The notes beneath the pieces are model-generated. The model was given only the letters and a program-made list of their open reading frames with translations, was not told the origin of the DNA and searched no databases. A DNA stretch of 64,000 bases from Chthoniobacterales bacterium (GTDB lineage: Bacteria; Verrucomicrobiota; Verrucomicrobiia; Chthoniobacterales; UBA10450). The first letter of the stretch is position 1, and every line of letters begins with the position of its first letter. The stretch is taken from assembly GCA_025935755.1 (NCBI GenBank), contig JAICUQ010000002.1, forward strand, positions 1 through 64,000, written 5' to 3'. The translations under genes and the position numbers were made by a program. Shown piece by piece: positions 33,313-41,639 of the stretch.

Positions 33313-34794
33313 CTAGAACCTTACCGACATGCGCCAGCCAACCTGATTGTCATCAAAGCTAAAGAAATTCACATTGCTACTGTCCTCGCGGTGCAGGTAA
33401 TAAACCCCGGCGGTGAGCCATCTGGTAATCAACACGTCAAGTGAGGGTTCGATAAACCAATAATCGTCATTTCGGAATGCATCCACGTTGTTGTCAGCGG
33501 CAAAGTAATCCGCGTTTTCGTACCCGACTCCCACGCCCAGATAGACGCGATGGAATAAACGCTGCTGAAATCGGCCCACCACGAATGTGTTCGCGAAATC
33601 CTGGCCAGCTTCAAATCCGGAATTGTAAATCTTTCGGCCAGCGGCCAGCGTAAAAGTCGAACCGTCAAAAGGATAGTACGTCATCCCCGCTTCAAAGACG
33701 GGCGTCGTGTATGTGTTTCGGTCACCGTCAAATTGACGAAACTCCGCGCCCGCGGACGCATACAAGCCCAATTTCGCTGTCACCTCCCAATTGAGGCGTG
33801 CATTCACCTGCTCGAAGGTCTGGTTTGGAGTGGGATCGTCTACCCAGTTGTAGCCAAACGTGCCCCCGACTCCAACGGATACTTTCGGCAGCCATCGGTA
33901 GTAAAGGTAAAGGCCTCCCGAAACGGTGTAATCGCTAATGTTGTTCGGGTAAAAGTAGGTGTAAGAATCAAGTTCTCCGTCGAGATAGAGTTTGCCGGTC
34001 AGATCATACTCTGCACGCGCCCGGGTATAAAAGATGTTCATCCGGGTTGGCGCATTCGCATCGGTGTTTGCCCACAATCCGGTCGTGTCGATGAAGCTGT
34101 TGATATTTGCTGATTGGAGCAGCGCCACGTCCTGCGCCAAACTTAGCCTCAACCGGCCAGTGTTGTACCCGCCTTCGAGGTGGATCAGTTGATTGAAAGC
34201 GTCTTCCTCCGAGTGATCGACGAACAGAATGCCACTAGGCATATAATCCAGGCGCAGATAGCTTCTGCTGCGCCCCTGGATATCGCCGAAACCAAGTGTC
34301 AGTTGCGGTTCAAGCGCGAAATAATAGTCAGATGTCTTGTGGTCGTGGCTGAGATAGATGTTGTCATCCCAAACACCTCGCACCGTGAACATGAATCCAT
34401 AGTAAAATCGCCGCGCCTCGGATGACACGGCTCCATCGCCTACAGCGATGTTCTTCGTGCTAAACCCGCCGTAAGGCCCGCCCGAGTTCGGTGACCCGAT
34501 CACAGTTGTTTGTGCTGTGGTGTAGTTCCCCGACGAAGACCAGGGATCCGGTGTGGTGGGAAATACTTCATCGCCAGACGGCAACGGTGCGGACGACGAG
34601 GGTAACGGCTCCGCTGGAGTCGCAGGCAGCGATTCCGGTCCTGAAGGAAGCGGCGCTGCGTCGGTCGACGGCGCGGGTTCAGTCGAGGGAAGTGTTGGCT
34701 CCGTCCAGGCCGGAAGGGCCGTCTCCTCAACGGACTCCTGTGCTTGCGCAGCAAGAGAAAGTGCCAGGAAGATTACGACAACGAGTGCCGACAT
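33313..34794 (-). CDS. Outer-membrane beta-barrel protein of the exopolysaccharide locus
   Basis: 493 residues from the ATG at 34794, which gives the signal peptide MSALVVVIFLALSLAAQAQ. An ATG at 34896 is also open and would add Arg residues before it. A Pro/Ser-rich region (about 20-100) precedes a barrel of amphipathic strands with many aromatic residues. The C-terminus WRMSVRF has the final Phe typical of BAM substrates. Motifs such as GVGVGYENADYFA and TAGVYYLHREDSSN resemble beta-barrel porin-2 proteins that accompany Wza/Wzc-type loci. It is first in the minus-strand operon (barrel, Wza-like, Wzc-like) and may serve as the outer-membrane exit for polymer. Confidence 0.78.
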   Translation of the reverse strand: MSALVVVIFLALSLAAQAQESVEETALPAWTEPTLPSTEPAPSTDAAPLPSGPESLPATPAEPLPSSSAPLPSGDEVFPTTPDPWSSSGNYTTAQTTVIGSPNSGGPYGGFSTKNIAVGDGAVSSEARRFYYGFMFTVRGVWDDNIYLSHDHKTSDYYFALEPQLTLGFGDIQGRSRSYLRLDYMPSGILFVDHSEEDAFNQLIHLEGGYNTGRLRLSLAQDVALLQSANINSFIDTTGLWANTDANAPTRMNIFYTRARAEYDLTGKLYLDGELDSYTYFYPNNISDYTVSGGLYLYYRWLPKVSVGVGGTFGYNWVDDPTPNQTFEQVNARLNWEVTAKLGLYASAGAEFRQFDGDRNTYTTPVFEAGMTYYPFDGSTFTLAAGRKIYNSGFEAGQDFANTFVVGRFQQRLFHRVYLGVGVGYENADYFAADNNVDAFRNDDYWFIEPSLDVLITRWLTAGVYYLHREDSSNVNFFSFDDNQVGWRMSVRF

Positions 34795-35092
34795 TCTGCC
34801 AGCAATGAAGCGGGCATTTTCGGCAACGATTGTCGCCGTTGGGCGGGCTAACAAAGGTGCGGAACGGTGATTGTACAGGGCGTAACCGGGGCGCATGGCG
34901 GCGAGACTAGAGGGCGGCCATAAGCCCGTCAATTAAAAAATCTTAGTAAAAATGACGAAATTTTGGCCGCGTTTTGGGTCGCCGAAAGAGGGCGTAGAGC
35001 ACAGCTGGAAAGACCGCGATTACCATGAGCGATTTGCTTTCTATTTGTCAGCATAAGGGTTTCGCACGTTCTTAGCAGAACACTCCCAAGAC

Positions 35093-35752
35093 ATGTCAGA
35101 GTGCGAAAAGACGCTTACCATTAACGAAATCTATCACTCGGTTCAGGGCGAGAGCACCTGGGTCGGATGTCCCTGCGTTTTTGTGCGCCTTAGCTTCTGC
35201 AACCTGCGGTGCAACTACTGCGATACCGAGTACGCGTTTTACGAAGGGAATAAAAGGAGCTTGCGCGACATTTTGAATACGGTCGCGACGTATCAATGTC
35301 CATTGGTCGAGATTACTGGCGGCGAACCGTTGTTGCAGAAGAACGTTCTAGCGTTGATGGCAATGCTGTGTGACTCAGGTCACACCGTGCTCCTCGAGAC
35401 CAGCGGGGCGCTTGACATATCCAAAGTCGACCCGCGCGTCCATCGCATCATGGATCTGAAAACACCTGACAGCGGCGAAGTCGCCAGAAATCTTTGGTCG
35501 AACATTGACCATCTTACTGATCGTGATGAAGTGAAATTTGTTATGGGCTCACGCGAGGATTACGAGTGGTCACGCGAGATTGCGCGGCGCTACGATCTTA
35601 CCTCCCGCTGTCGTGCTGTCCTCTTCTCACCAATTTTCGGCAGGATCGATCCGCGCGAAATCGTGGAATGGATCGTCGCAGACAAACTGAATGTTCGTTT
35701 TCAACTTCAGATGCACAAATTTATCTGGAAGCCGACCCAGCGCGGTGTCTGA
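35093..35752 (+). CDS. queE: 7-carboxy-7-deazaguanine synthase (radical SAM)
   Basis: 219 residues. QueE converts carboxytetrahydropterin to 7-carboxy-7-deazaguanine, the ring-contraction step of queuosine synthesis. The radical SAM cluster is C36-x3-C40-x2-C43 (FCNLRCNYCDTEYAF). The preceding NEIYHSVQGESTWVG is the substrate/Mg region, and EITGGEPLLQ is the SAM-binding GGEP motif. Length and motif spacing fit short QueE proteins. queD starts 3 nt after the stop, so they form an operon. I examined the 160-bp upstream region for a preQ1 riboswitch and saw none. Confidence 0.93.
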   Translation: MSECEKTLTINEIYHSVQGESTWVGCPCVFVRLSFCNLRCNYCDTEYAFYEGNKRSLRDILNTVATYQCPLVEITGGEPLLQKNVLALMAMLCDSGHTVLLETSGALDISKVDPRVHRIMDLKTPDSGEVARNLWSNIDHLTDRDEVKFVMGSREDYEWSREIARRYDLTSRCRAVLFSPIFGRIDPREIVEWIVADKLNVRFQLQMHKFIWKPTQRGV

Positions 35753-35754
35753 TT

Positions 35755-36117
35755 ATGCGTGCGCGGCTAACTAAAGACTTTACCTTTGAGGCAGCGCAGA
35801 CTTTGCCGAAAGCTCCGGAAGGCCACAAATGCCGCCGGATTCATGGGCACAGCTTCAAGGTCGAAGTTTCCATCGAAGGCGAGGTGGATCCGGCGGTCGG
35901 CTGGGTCTACGACCACGCGAACATCAGCGCTGCGATGAAACCGCTTCTAAAAACTTTGGACCACGCGTACATCAACGACGTCGAAGGGTTGGAAAATCCG
36001 ACCATCGAAAACATGGCAGAATGGTTCTGGAAAAAATTAGAACCTCTGTGTCCCGGCCTCAGCGAGATCGTGGTGCACGAGACACCTACTGCGCGCTGCA
36101 GCTATCGCGGTGAGTGA
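35755..36117 (+). CDS. queD: 6-carboxytetrahydropterin synthase with a changed zinc ligand
   Basis: 120 residues from the ATG at 35755, 3 nt after queE. QueD makes 6-carboxytetrahydropterin from dihydroneopterin triphosphate, the substrate of QueE. The sequence follows E. coli QueD closely: PEGHKCRRIHGHSF with catalytic Cys26 and zinc ligands His30 and His32, LDHAYIND with the catalytic Asp-His, and the late Glu in VVHETPTA. The first zinc ligand, His in FEAAH of E. coli, is Gln15 here (FEAAQTLP). Whether Gln binds zinc or the enzyme is altered is unknown; the operon with queE supports a real role. Confidence 0.9.
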   Translation: MRARLTKDFTFEAAQTLPKAPEGHKCRRIHGHSFKVEVSIEGEVDPAVGWVYDHANISAAMKPLLKTLDHAYINDVEGLENPTIENMAEWFWKKLEPLCPGLSEIVVHETPTARCSYRGE

Positions 36118-36175
36118 CATGAGCGATCGGTTGGGCCGCTTGTCGGCGTGACGACTGGGAACCCGTGGTTCCCTG

Positions 36176-37573
36176 TTACAACTCAATGGCGTACCGCTTC
36201 AGCTTGTTGTAGAGGGTTGGTCGCTGGATCCCGAGCAGTTCGGCAGCTTTTTTCTTGTTCCCGCGACATTCCGCGAGGGCTTGAAGAATGGCGTTCCGCT
36301 CCAAATCATCAAGGGTTTGCACCCCCTTGCGCGGTAACCCGCCCAGTTCGGTTTGTTGCAATGCCGGAGGCAACTGTATTTCGGCCGGCAACTCCTTCAC
36401 TCCGATCACACCTTCCCGCGCCAGCACCACCGCGTATTCGATGGCGTTTTGCAGTTCACGAACGTTTCCCGGCCAGGAGTAATCGAGCAATTTCTGGAAT
36501 GCATCCGGAGAAACGTCCGGCTCCGGCTTGCCCAGTTGCTGTGAGAATTGCCTAACGAATTGACCGATCAACGGCGGGATGTCTTCCTTTCGCTTCCGCA
36601 GCGGGGGCACTTCAATCTGGAAGGTGTTTAGCCGGTAGTATAAATCGGAGCGCAGCCGGTTCTCGGCGAGCGCCTCCGGAATGGACCTGTTAGTCGCAGC
36701 AATCGCGCGGAAATTGGCCTTGATGGTCTGGGTACTGCCAAGCGGCCGAAACTCGCGTTCTTGCAACACACGCAGGAAGCGCGTCTGCAAATCCGCCGGC
36801 ATATCGGATATTTCGTCAAGGAACAGCGTGCCACCGTACGCCGCGGCGATCATTCCCGGGAAATCGTGCGTCGCTCCGGTAAACGCGCCTTTGACATAAC
36901 CGAAAAGCTCTCCCTCGATCATCGTTTGTGGAAACGCGGCGCAATTGAGCTTCACCATTGATTGTCCGGCACGCCGGCTTCGCGCATGAACAGTGTTGGC
37001 GATCACTTCCTTGCCAACACCGCTTTCGCCTACGATGAGAACGTTCGCATCGGAGGGGGCCATTGCCTCGATGAGTTCCCCAATTTCCTGCATCGGTTTG
37101 CTCTTGAAAATCGGGGCAGGTCGCGCTTCCGCGATCTCCAGTCGCTTCTCCAATTGCTCAGTTTTTTCGCGTAGCTTTTCTGCTTCTCGAACCAGGAACT
37201 GTTTCTCCAATGCCTTCTCAACCAGGCTAAGAAGTTCTTCCGCCGCATACGGCTTACTGATGAAATGGTACGCGCCACGTTTGATTGACTCGATGGCGTT
37301 ATGCAACGAGTCGTGCGCCGTCAAAATGATCACCTGCGCGTCGGGCAACTCGGTTTTGATGCGATCGAGCATTTCCAATCCATGGACATCCGGCAGTTGC
37401 AGATCGAGCAACACCAGCGAGGGCGTATTCGACTTCAGCAGCTTCAGACCCTGCGCCGCTGTGGTCGCGGCATCCACGTGGTAACCATGACGTTTGAGTA
37501 ACGCCTCCAGCGTCATTAACACCGGTCGCTCGTCGTCGATAATCAGGACGCGATGATTCTCTGTTTTCATCAC
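36176..37573 (-). CDS. NtrC-family sigma54-dependent response regulator
   Basis: 465 residues. Receiver domain with IIDDE and phosphoacceptor Asp57 (VLLDLQLPDVHG). A linker coiled coil spans about 128-150. The AAA+ domain has Walker A GESGVGKEV and the GAFTGATHDF loop that contacts sigma54. It continues with Walker B TLFLDEISDMP and the sensor segment ATNRS. A Fis-type helix-turn-helix closes the protein (NKKKAAELLGIQRPTLYNKL). It activates sigma54 promoters when phosphorylated. The histidine kinase gene lies directly upstream on the same strand (65 bp), so the two are a cognate pair. No sigma54 promoter was recognised in the window. Confidence 0.93.
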   Translation of the reverse strand: MMKTENHRVLIIDDERPVLMTLEALLKRHGYHVDAATTAAQGLKLLKSNTPSLVLLDLQLPDVHGLEMLDRIKTELPDAQVIILTAHDSLHNAIESIKRGAYHFISKPYAAEELLSLVEKALEKQFLVREAEKLREKTEQLEKRLEIAEARPAPIFKSKPMQEIGELIEAMAPSDANVLIVGESGVGKEVIANTVHARSRRAGQSMVKLNCAAFPQTMIEGELFGYVKGAFTGATHDFPGMIAAAYGGTLFLDEISDMPADLQTRFLRVLQEREFRPLGSTQTIKANFRAIAATNRSIPEALAENRLRSDLYYRLNTFQIEVPPLRKRKEDIPPLIGQFVRQFSQQLGKPEPDVSPDAFQKLLDYSWPGNVRELQNAIEYAVVLAREGVIGVKELPAEIQLPPALQQTELGGLPRKGVQTLDDLERNAILQALAECRGNKKKAAELLGIQRPTLYNKLKRYAIEL

Positions 37574-37638
37574 TGTTCGCTGCAGGTATTACGCATGCGC
37601 GGTGGGTTACAGTTGCTTAAACTCGTCGTGCCGTGCAG

Positions 37639-38358
37639 TTACCCATGTTTGGAATCCAAGCTCGACGCCGGTAACGCCAGAGTCGAAACCAGTGTCGCGC
37701 CGTCCGCATCATATTGAGCCCGCAACTCTCCGCCGTGCGCTTCTACGATGGTGCGCACCCGGTTCAGGCCAAGCCCATAGTGTCTCTGCCTGATGTTTCG
37801 CAGTGGTTCCCGCCCCCAATGTTTCGTGTCTGAAGCGAAAGCCGCCTTCGGTTCATGAACACTAAACAGGAATTGCCCATCTTTGATTGTTGCTTTTGCA
37901 AGAACAGTGCCTTTGCCGCGGTCGTGCTGAAAAGCATTCGCGAACAGCTCGACAAATACTTCCTGCAACAGCTGTGGATCAACATTCAGCGTCCCGTCTT
38001 GAAGCTGCACATCCCATGTGATCTCGCGGTTTTCTTTTGGAAAATTGCATTCGATGTGGTTGCGCATGTCGGTCAGGAATTCCGCGACGGGGTAAGTGAT
38101 CATGTTCGGTTCAATATCTCCCACAGCTCTCGAGAGCCGTTGCAGCGTTGAATTCAGGCCGCTGACGATTTCACGCAGACGGTTAAACTCGCTTGTGAGT
38201 TCCTGATCCTGCGTCAGTTCACTAATGTAGGCCGACTGCAGTTCGATCGCGTTCAAATCATTGCGCAAATCGTGGGTGAGTTGTCGGATAAAACGAATCG
38301 TGTCGGTCCACCGCACCGTAGAGGAATCAGCCGGATCTTGCGAAGATTTGCCTCCCAT
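37639..38358 (-). CDS. Soluble histidine kinase partner of the NtrC-type regulator
   Basis: 239 residues, no membrane segment and no obvious sensor domain. The H-box is RQLTHDLRNDLNAIEL (His29). The ATPase domain has the N box FVELFANAFQHDRG and G2 HYGLGLNRVRTIVEAHGGEL. The G1 box, normally DxGxG, reads SVHEPKAAF and is degenerate, so ATP binding may be weak or the protein may act mainly as a phosphatase or adaptor. It is upstream of, and probably co-transcribed with, the sigma54 activator gene. Start ATG 38358 is 11 bp downstream of the pgi stop on the same strand. Confidence 0.8.
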   Translation of the reverse strand: MGGKSSQDPADSSTVRWTDTIRFIRQLTHDLRNDLNAIELQSAYISELTQDQELTSEFNRLREIVSGLNSTLQRLSRAVGDIEPNMITYPVAEFLTDMRNHIECNFPKENREITWDVQLQDGTLNVDPQLLQEVFVELFANAFQHDRGKGTVLAKATIKDGQFLFSVHEPKAAFASDTKHWGREPLRNIRQRHYGLGLNRVRTIVEAHGGELRAQYDADGATLVSTLALPASSLDSKHG

Positions 38359-38369
38359 AAGCGTGCAAG

Positions 38370-39950
38370 TTACTTATCTGGTTCGAACGAAAATCGTTCA
38401 TCAGTAGCTTCATCAGCAGGCACGACCTTAATTCGTGGATCATTGCTCGCCAGGTGCCGTAACAAATGAAAAACGTCCTCCGGATCGGCATCGACCGAGC
38501 GCGCAATCTCTTCGGCAGTTCTACTGTCGGCGGAAAGCTCGGCGCGCATTTTTTGCTGTAGCTCGAGCAGTTTTGTAGCGGCTTTCTTTCCCGCTTCAAC
38601 GCCAGGCTGATCGTACGCATTGATGTCGACCAGCGAAGCGTAAAAGCCGACCGCTCGTTCATAAAGAGCGATGAGGGCTCCGATGTAAAACGCGTTCACC
38701 TCGGGAATGCTCATGGTGATGGATTCCCTGCCCTTCTCGTACAAGGCGCTGCGGGTGCCCCGCAGAAATCCTTGAAGATAATCGCCGCTCGTAATCCCAT
38801 CTTCGACTTCAAACCGCGCGCCGGGCCGGTCGTTGCGCACTTCCACAAATGTCACAAAAAAATTCAGCACGCCGTCGCGCAGTTGTTGCACGTATGAATG
38901 CTGATCGGTCGAGCCTTTATTCCCGTACACAGCGATGCCCTGGTGCACGATCTCGCCAGCCAGATTTTTTTCCTTGCCTAACGACTCCATCACGAGTTGC
39001 TGGAGATATTTAGTGAACAGAGCCAATCGATCCTTATACGGGAGAACGACCATATCCTTCTCGCCTTTTCCGTTGCCAGCGTGATACCACATGAGTGCGA
39101 GAAGCATGGCCGCGTTTTGTGCGACCTCGGGCACGCGCGTGCGTTCGTCCATCGCGGCAGCGCCCGCGAGAAAAGCGTCGATGTCAAAGCCCTGCAACGC
39201 CATCGGTAGCAGTCCGACCGCGCTCATCACCGATGTGCGTCCTCCAATCCAATCAGGCATTGGAAAACGCGCCAGCCAGCCATTGGCTTCGGCATGTTTA
39301 TCCAACTCGCTTCCGACACCTGTCACGGCGACAGCGTGCTTCGCGAACTGAAGTCCACTCGCGGCAAATCTCGCTTCGGCCTCCAGCATCCCGTTCCGTG
39401 TTTCTTTTGTCCCGCCGGATTTTGAGACAACCACTACGAGCGTTTGTGGAAGGCCCTCTCCGATCCTTTCAAACACGCGATCGAACCCTTCCGGGTCGGT
39501 ATTGTCGAAGAAAAAGATGTCCATGGGATCATCCGGCGAGCCGAGCGCAGCTGAAATGAATTGCGGCCCCAGCGCCGAACCGCCGATCCCGATGTGCAGC
39601 AAATGCTCGAAGCGCTTTCCGTTTTCCGCCTTGATCTTTCCGGTGTGAATATCTTGTGCAAACGCTTTGATGCGCCGGATCGTGTCTTCGATTTCCGACC
39701 GAATCTGCGGGGTCGGCGCCAACGCAGGATTCCTCAGCCAGTAATGACCGACCATGCGTTTCTCTGTGGGATTGGCGATTGCGCCCGCCTCCAACTCTCC
39801 CATCGCCGCGAAGGCCTGCTCGATTTGTTGCCTCATTTTCTCGAACAGATCGTCCCGGAATTTCATCCGGCTGATGTCGAGAGAAAAACCGAGTTCGCGA
39901 TATTCCAGGAAATATCGTTGAAACCGCTGCCAGAGTGACGATGAGGCCAT
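38370..39950 (-). CDS. pgi: Glucose-6-phosphate isomerase
   Basis: 526 residues from the ATG at 39950. It interconverts glucose-6-phosphate and fructose-6-phosphate in the cytoplasm. Visible signatures: [15 protein letters not shown] (sugar-phosphate site), [15 protein letters not shown], the [14 protein letters not shown] signature, and [13 protein letters not shown] with the catalytic His. The C-terminal part ([20 protein letters not shown]) has the Gln/Lys region of the active site. It ends with about 80 extra residues including a helical segment ([20 protein letters not shown]). It is divergent from the dlt operon (62 bp) and upstream of the histidine kinase and regulator on the same strand. 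Confidence 0.93.
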   Translation of the reverse strand: MASSSLWQRFQRYFLEYRELGFSLDISRMKFRDDLFEKMRQQIEQAFAAMGELEAGAIANPTEKRMVGHYWLRNPALAPTPQIRSEIEDTIRRIKAFAQDIHTGKIKAENGKRFEHLLHIGIGGSALGPQFISAALGSPDDPMDIFFFDNTDPEGFDRVFERIGEGLPQTLVVVVSKSGGTKETRNGMLEAEARFAASGLQFAKHAVAVTGVGSELDKHAEANGWLARFPMPDWIGGRTSVMSAVGLLPMALQGFDIDAFLAGAAAMDERTRVPEVAQNAAMLLALMWYHAGNGKGEKDMVVLPYKDRLALFTKYLQQLVMESLGKEKNLAGEIVHQGIAVYGNKGSTDQHSYVQQLRDGVLNFFVTFVEVRNDRPGARFEVEDGITSGDYLQGFLRGTRSALYEKGRESITMSIPEVNAFYIGALIALYERAVGFYASLVDINAYDQPGVEAGKKAATKLLELQQKMRAELSADSRTAEEIARSVDADPEDVFHLLRHLASNDPRIKVVPADEATDERFSFEPDK

Positions 39951-40012
39951 GAGAATAGCGAAATGAAATTCGATTGCGGCGTCAAGTCGCGACAATAACT
40001 TCGTGTTCCAAC

Positions 40013-41203
40013 ATGACCGTCAGGAAACCACTGCCGCATGCAATTGCGGCGCTCCTCGCGCTCGGGTTGGCGGCGATCATCCTATTCGCTGCGCAAAGAG
40101 TCCTGATTCATCTCGAACACGCGACAATCGCGTCGACGGCTCCGGAGATTTTTGCGCTCAAAAATCAGGGACTTGTATTTCAGCGCGCCGCGGCGCATGC
40201 ACCCGACGTCCTGCCCATTTACGGCAGTTCGGAATTGTTAAGACCACCGGTACCGGAACGGGGCAACATTTTTTTCCGGACCGCGCCAACGGGTTTCCAA
40301 CTTTCACCAGTAGGCGGCGGGGGTGCGAACGTGTTGATCATGTTGCAAAAAGTCGGCGCACTCGGCTCAACGTTGCATGGTAAGAGGCTGGCATTCTCGC
40401 TTTCGCCCGGTTGGTTTTGCACCGCAAAGCCGGGTACCCACGGGTACAAAGGGAATTTCTCTGCCATGGCGGCGACCGAGATGATGTTCGGCGGTACGCT
40501 GGAGCTTGGATTGAAGCGGGAGATCGCTAGGCGCATGCTCCAGTTTCCGGAAACACTTGAACAGCGACCCTTCCTTGAATTCGCCTTGAGACGGCTTGCC
40601 TCTGGAAAATTGCTGGATCGCCTCGTGTTTTGCGCGCTTTGGCCGGCAGGAAAAATTCAGACTGGACTGTATGAATTGGAAGATCATTGGGCAGCGCTTC
40701 ATCACATCCGACGTCAAACGAAACCGCCTCCGCAATTGCAGGAGAAACCGGTCGATTGGACACAAATCATTGCGAAAGCAAGCAAAGCAGGCCCCGCGGA
40801 CGCCGCGATTTCCCGACAACTTTCGGCAATTGATCGAAAAATTACTGCGGGATCTCGTGACACGGGCTTCCTGAACGGCGTCAAGTCATCGCCGGCCTGG
40901 ACCGACTTGGATTTGCTTCTGCGCTGTCTGGCAACTGTTCATGCCCGACCACTGATCCTTAGCATGCCTTTAGGTGGCCACTTCTATGATCACGCAGGTA
41001 TCTCGCGCTCGGCTCGCGACGAGTTCTACAAGAAGCTTCCGGCGCTCGTGGGGCAATACCACTTTCCTGTAGTTGAATTTCAGGAGCACGATGAAGACCC
41101 TGCTTTTCTTATCCGGCAACAGCCCCATCTTACAGCGAAAGGCTGGGCATATTACGACCGCACTCTTGACGATTTTTTTCACGGGCGTTTGCCACCGCGC
41201 TGA
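40013..41203 (+). CDS. dltD: DltD-like D-alanyl transfer protein
   Basis: 396 residues from the ATG at 40013. One N-terminal membrane anchor ([17 protein letters not shown]), then an extracytoplasmic SGNH-like domain. The DltD hallmark is [12 protein letters not shown] with the nucleophile Ser (72 or 73). [10 protein letters not shown] and, near the end, [12 protein letters not shown] with the catalytic His follow the DltD order. DltD performs the final step of D-alanyl transfer onto the acceptor polymer outside the membrane. It is first in an operon with dltC, dltX, dltA and dltB, rather than last as in Bacillus. Sequence similarity is modest, but context makes the call firm. Confidence 0.86.
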   Translation: MTVRKPLPHAIAALLALGLAAIILFAAQRVLIHLEHATIASTAPEIFALKNQGLVFQRAAAHAPDVLPIYGSSELLRPPVPERGNIFFRTAPTGFQLSPVGGGGANVLIMLQKVGALGSTLHGKRLAFSLSPGWFCTAKPGTHGYKGNFSAMAATEMMFGGTLELGLKREIARRMLQFPETLEQRPFLEFALRRLASGKLLDRLVFCALWPAGKIQTGLYELEDHWAALHHIRRQTKPPPQLQEKPVDWTQIIAKASKAGPADAAISRQLSAIDRKITAGSRDTGFLNGVKSSPAWTDLDLLLRCLATVHARPLILSMPLGGHFYDHAGISRSARDEFYKKLPALVGQYHFPVVEFQEHDEDPAFLIRQQPHLTAKGWAYYDRTLDDFFHGRLPPR

Positions 41204-41253
41204 GAATTGATCACCTTCCATCTCTCGAAACATCACGATGCGCTGCCTCCTCC

Positions 41254-41505
41254 ATGATCGCTGAGGAATTCGCGGATAAAGTTTTACGGCTCCTGGCCTC
41301 AGTCGGTGAGACGGATGAGGTACTCACCAATCTCGATCTGCCTCTCTACGATTATCAGGTGCTCGATTCGATGAGAACCGTGCAGCTCATCCTGATGATC
41401 GAAGAGCAATTTGGAATCAAAATTTCGGCAGCGGAATTTGAGCGCGAACGCTGGCGCACGCCGCGAGCTGTGATCGCCGATCTCGAGCAACGGGTGCGCC
41501 TGTGA
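41254..41505 (+). CDS. dltC: D-alanyl carrier protein
   Basis: 83 residues. A small acyl-carrier-type protein; the phosphopantetheine attachment Ser39 lies in YQVLDSMRTVQLIL, the motif typical of DltC (LDSM) rather than fatty-acid ACP (DSL). It receives D-alanine from DltA and delivers it to DltB at the membrane. It sits 50 bp after dltD, and its TGA stop overlaps the GTG start of dltX (GTGA at 41502-41505). Confidence 0.88.
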   Translation: MIAEEFADKVLRLLASVGETDEVLTNLDLPLYDYQVLDSMRTVQLILMIEEQFGIKISAAEFERERWRTPRAVIADLEQRVRL

Positions 41506-41639
41506 ACTGGCTGGAGCGACATCCCACGCTGCATCGCGTGCTGCTGGTTCTTTATTACCTGGTCGTCATTTTCGCTTTGATTGCGATGTATGGCCGCGGC
41601 GATTTCCACACGCCGCCCTTTGTGTACCAGGGTTTCTAG
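41502..41639 (+). CDS. dltX: DltX microprotein
   Basis: 45 residues, GTG start overlapping the dltC stop; its stop TAG overlaps the GTG of dltA. A basic N-terminus (NWLERHPTLHR) is followed by one membrane helix (VLLVLYYLVVIFALIAMYG) and a short outward tail ending PPFVYQGF. Known DltX proteins have the same plan and end in a FIYNEF-like motif whose Tyr is reported to carry D-alanine between DltB and DltD; the equivalent here is Tyr42. Easily missed because of its size. Overlaps on both sides show it is a genuine operon member. Confidence 0.82.
   Translation: MNWLERHPTLHRVLLVLYYLVVIFALIAMYGRGDFHTPPFVYQGF

Noticed and set aside
34933-35092. Possible preQ1 riboswitch before queE-queD
   Set aside because: Searched the leader by eye for the short C-rich hairpin with an A-rich tail near the start codon; no convincing pattern was found.
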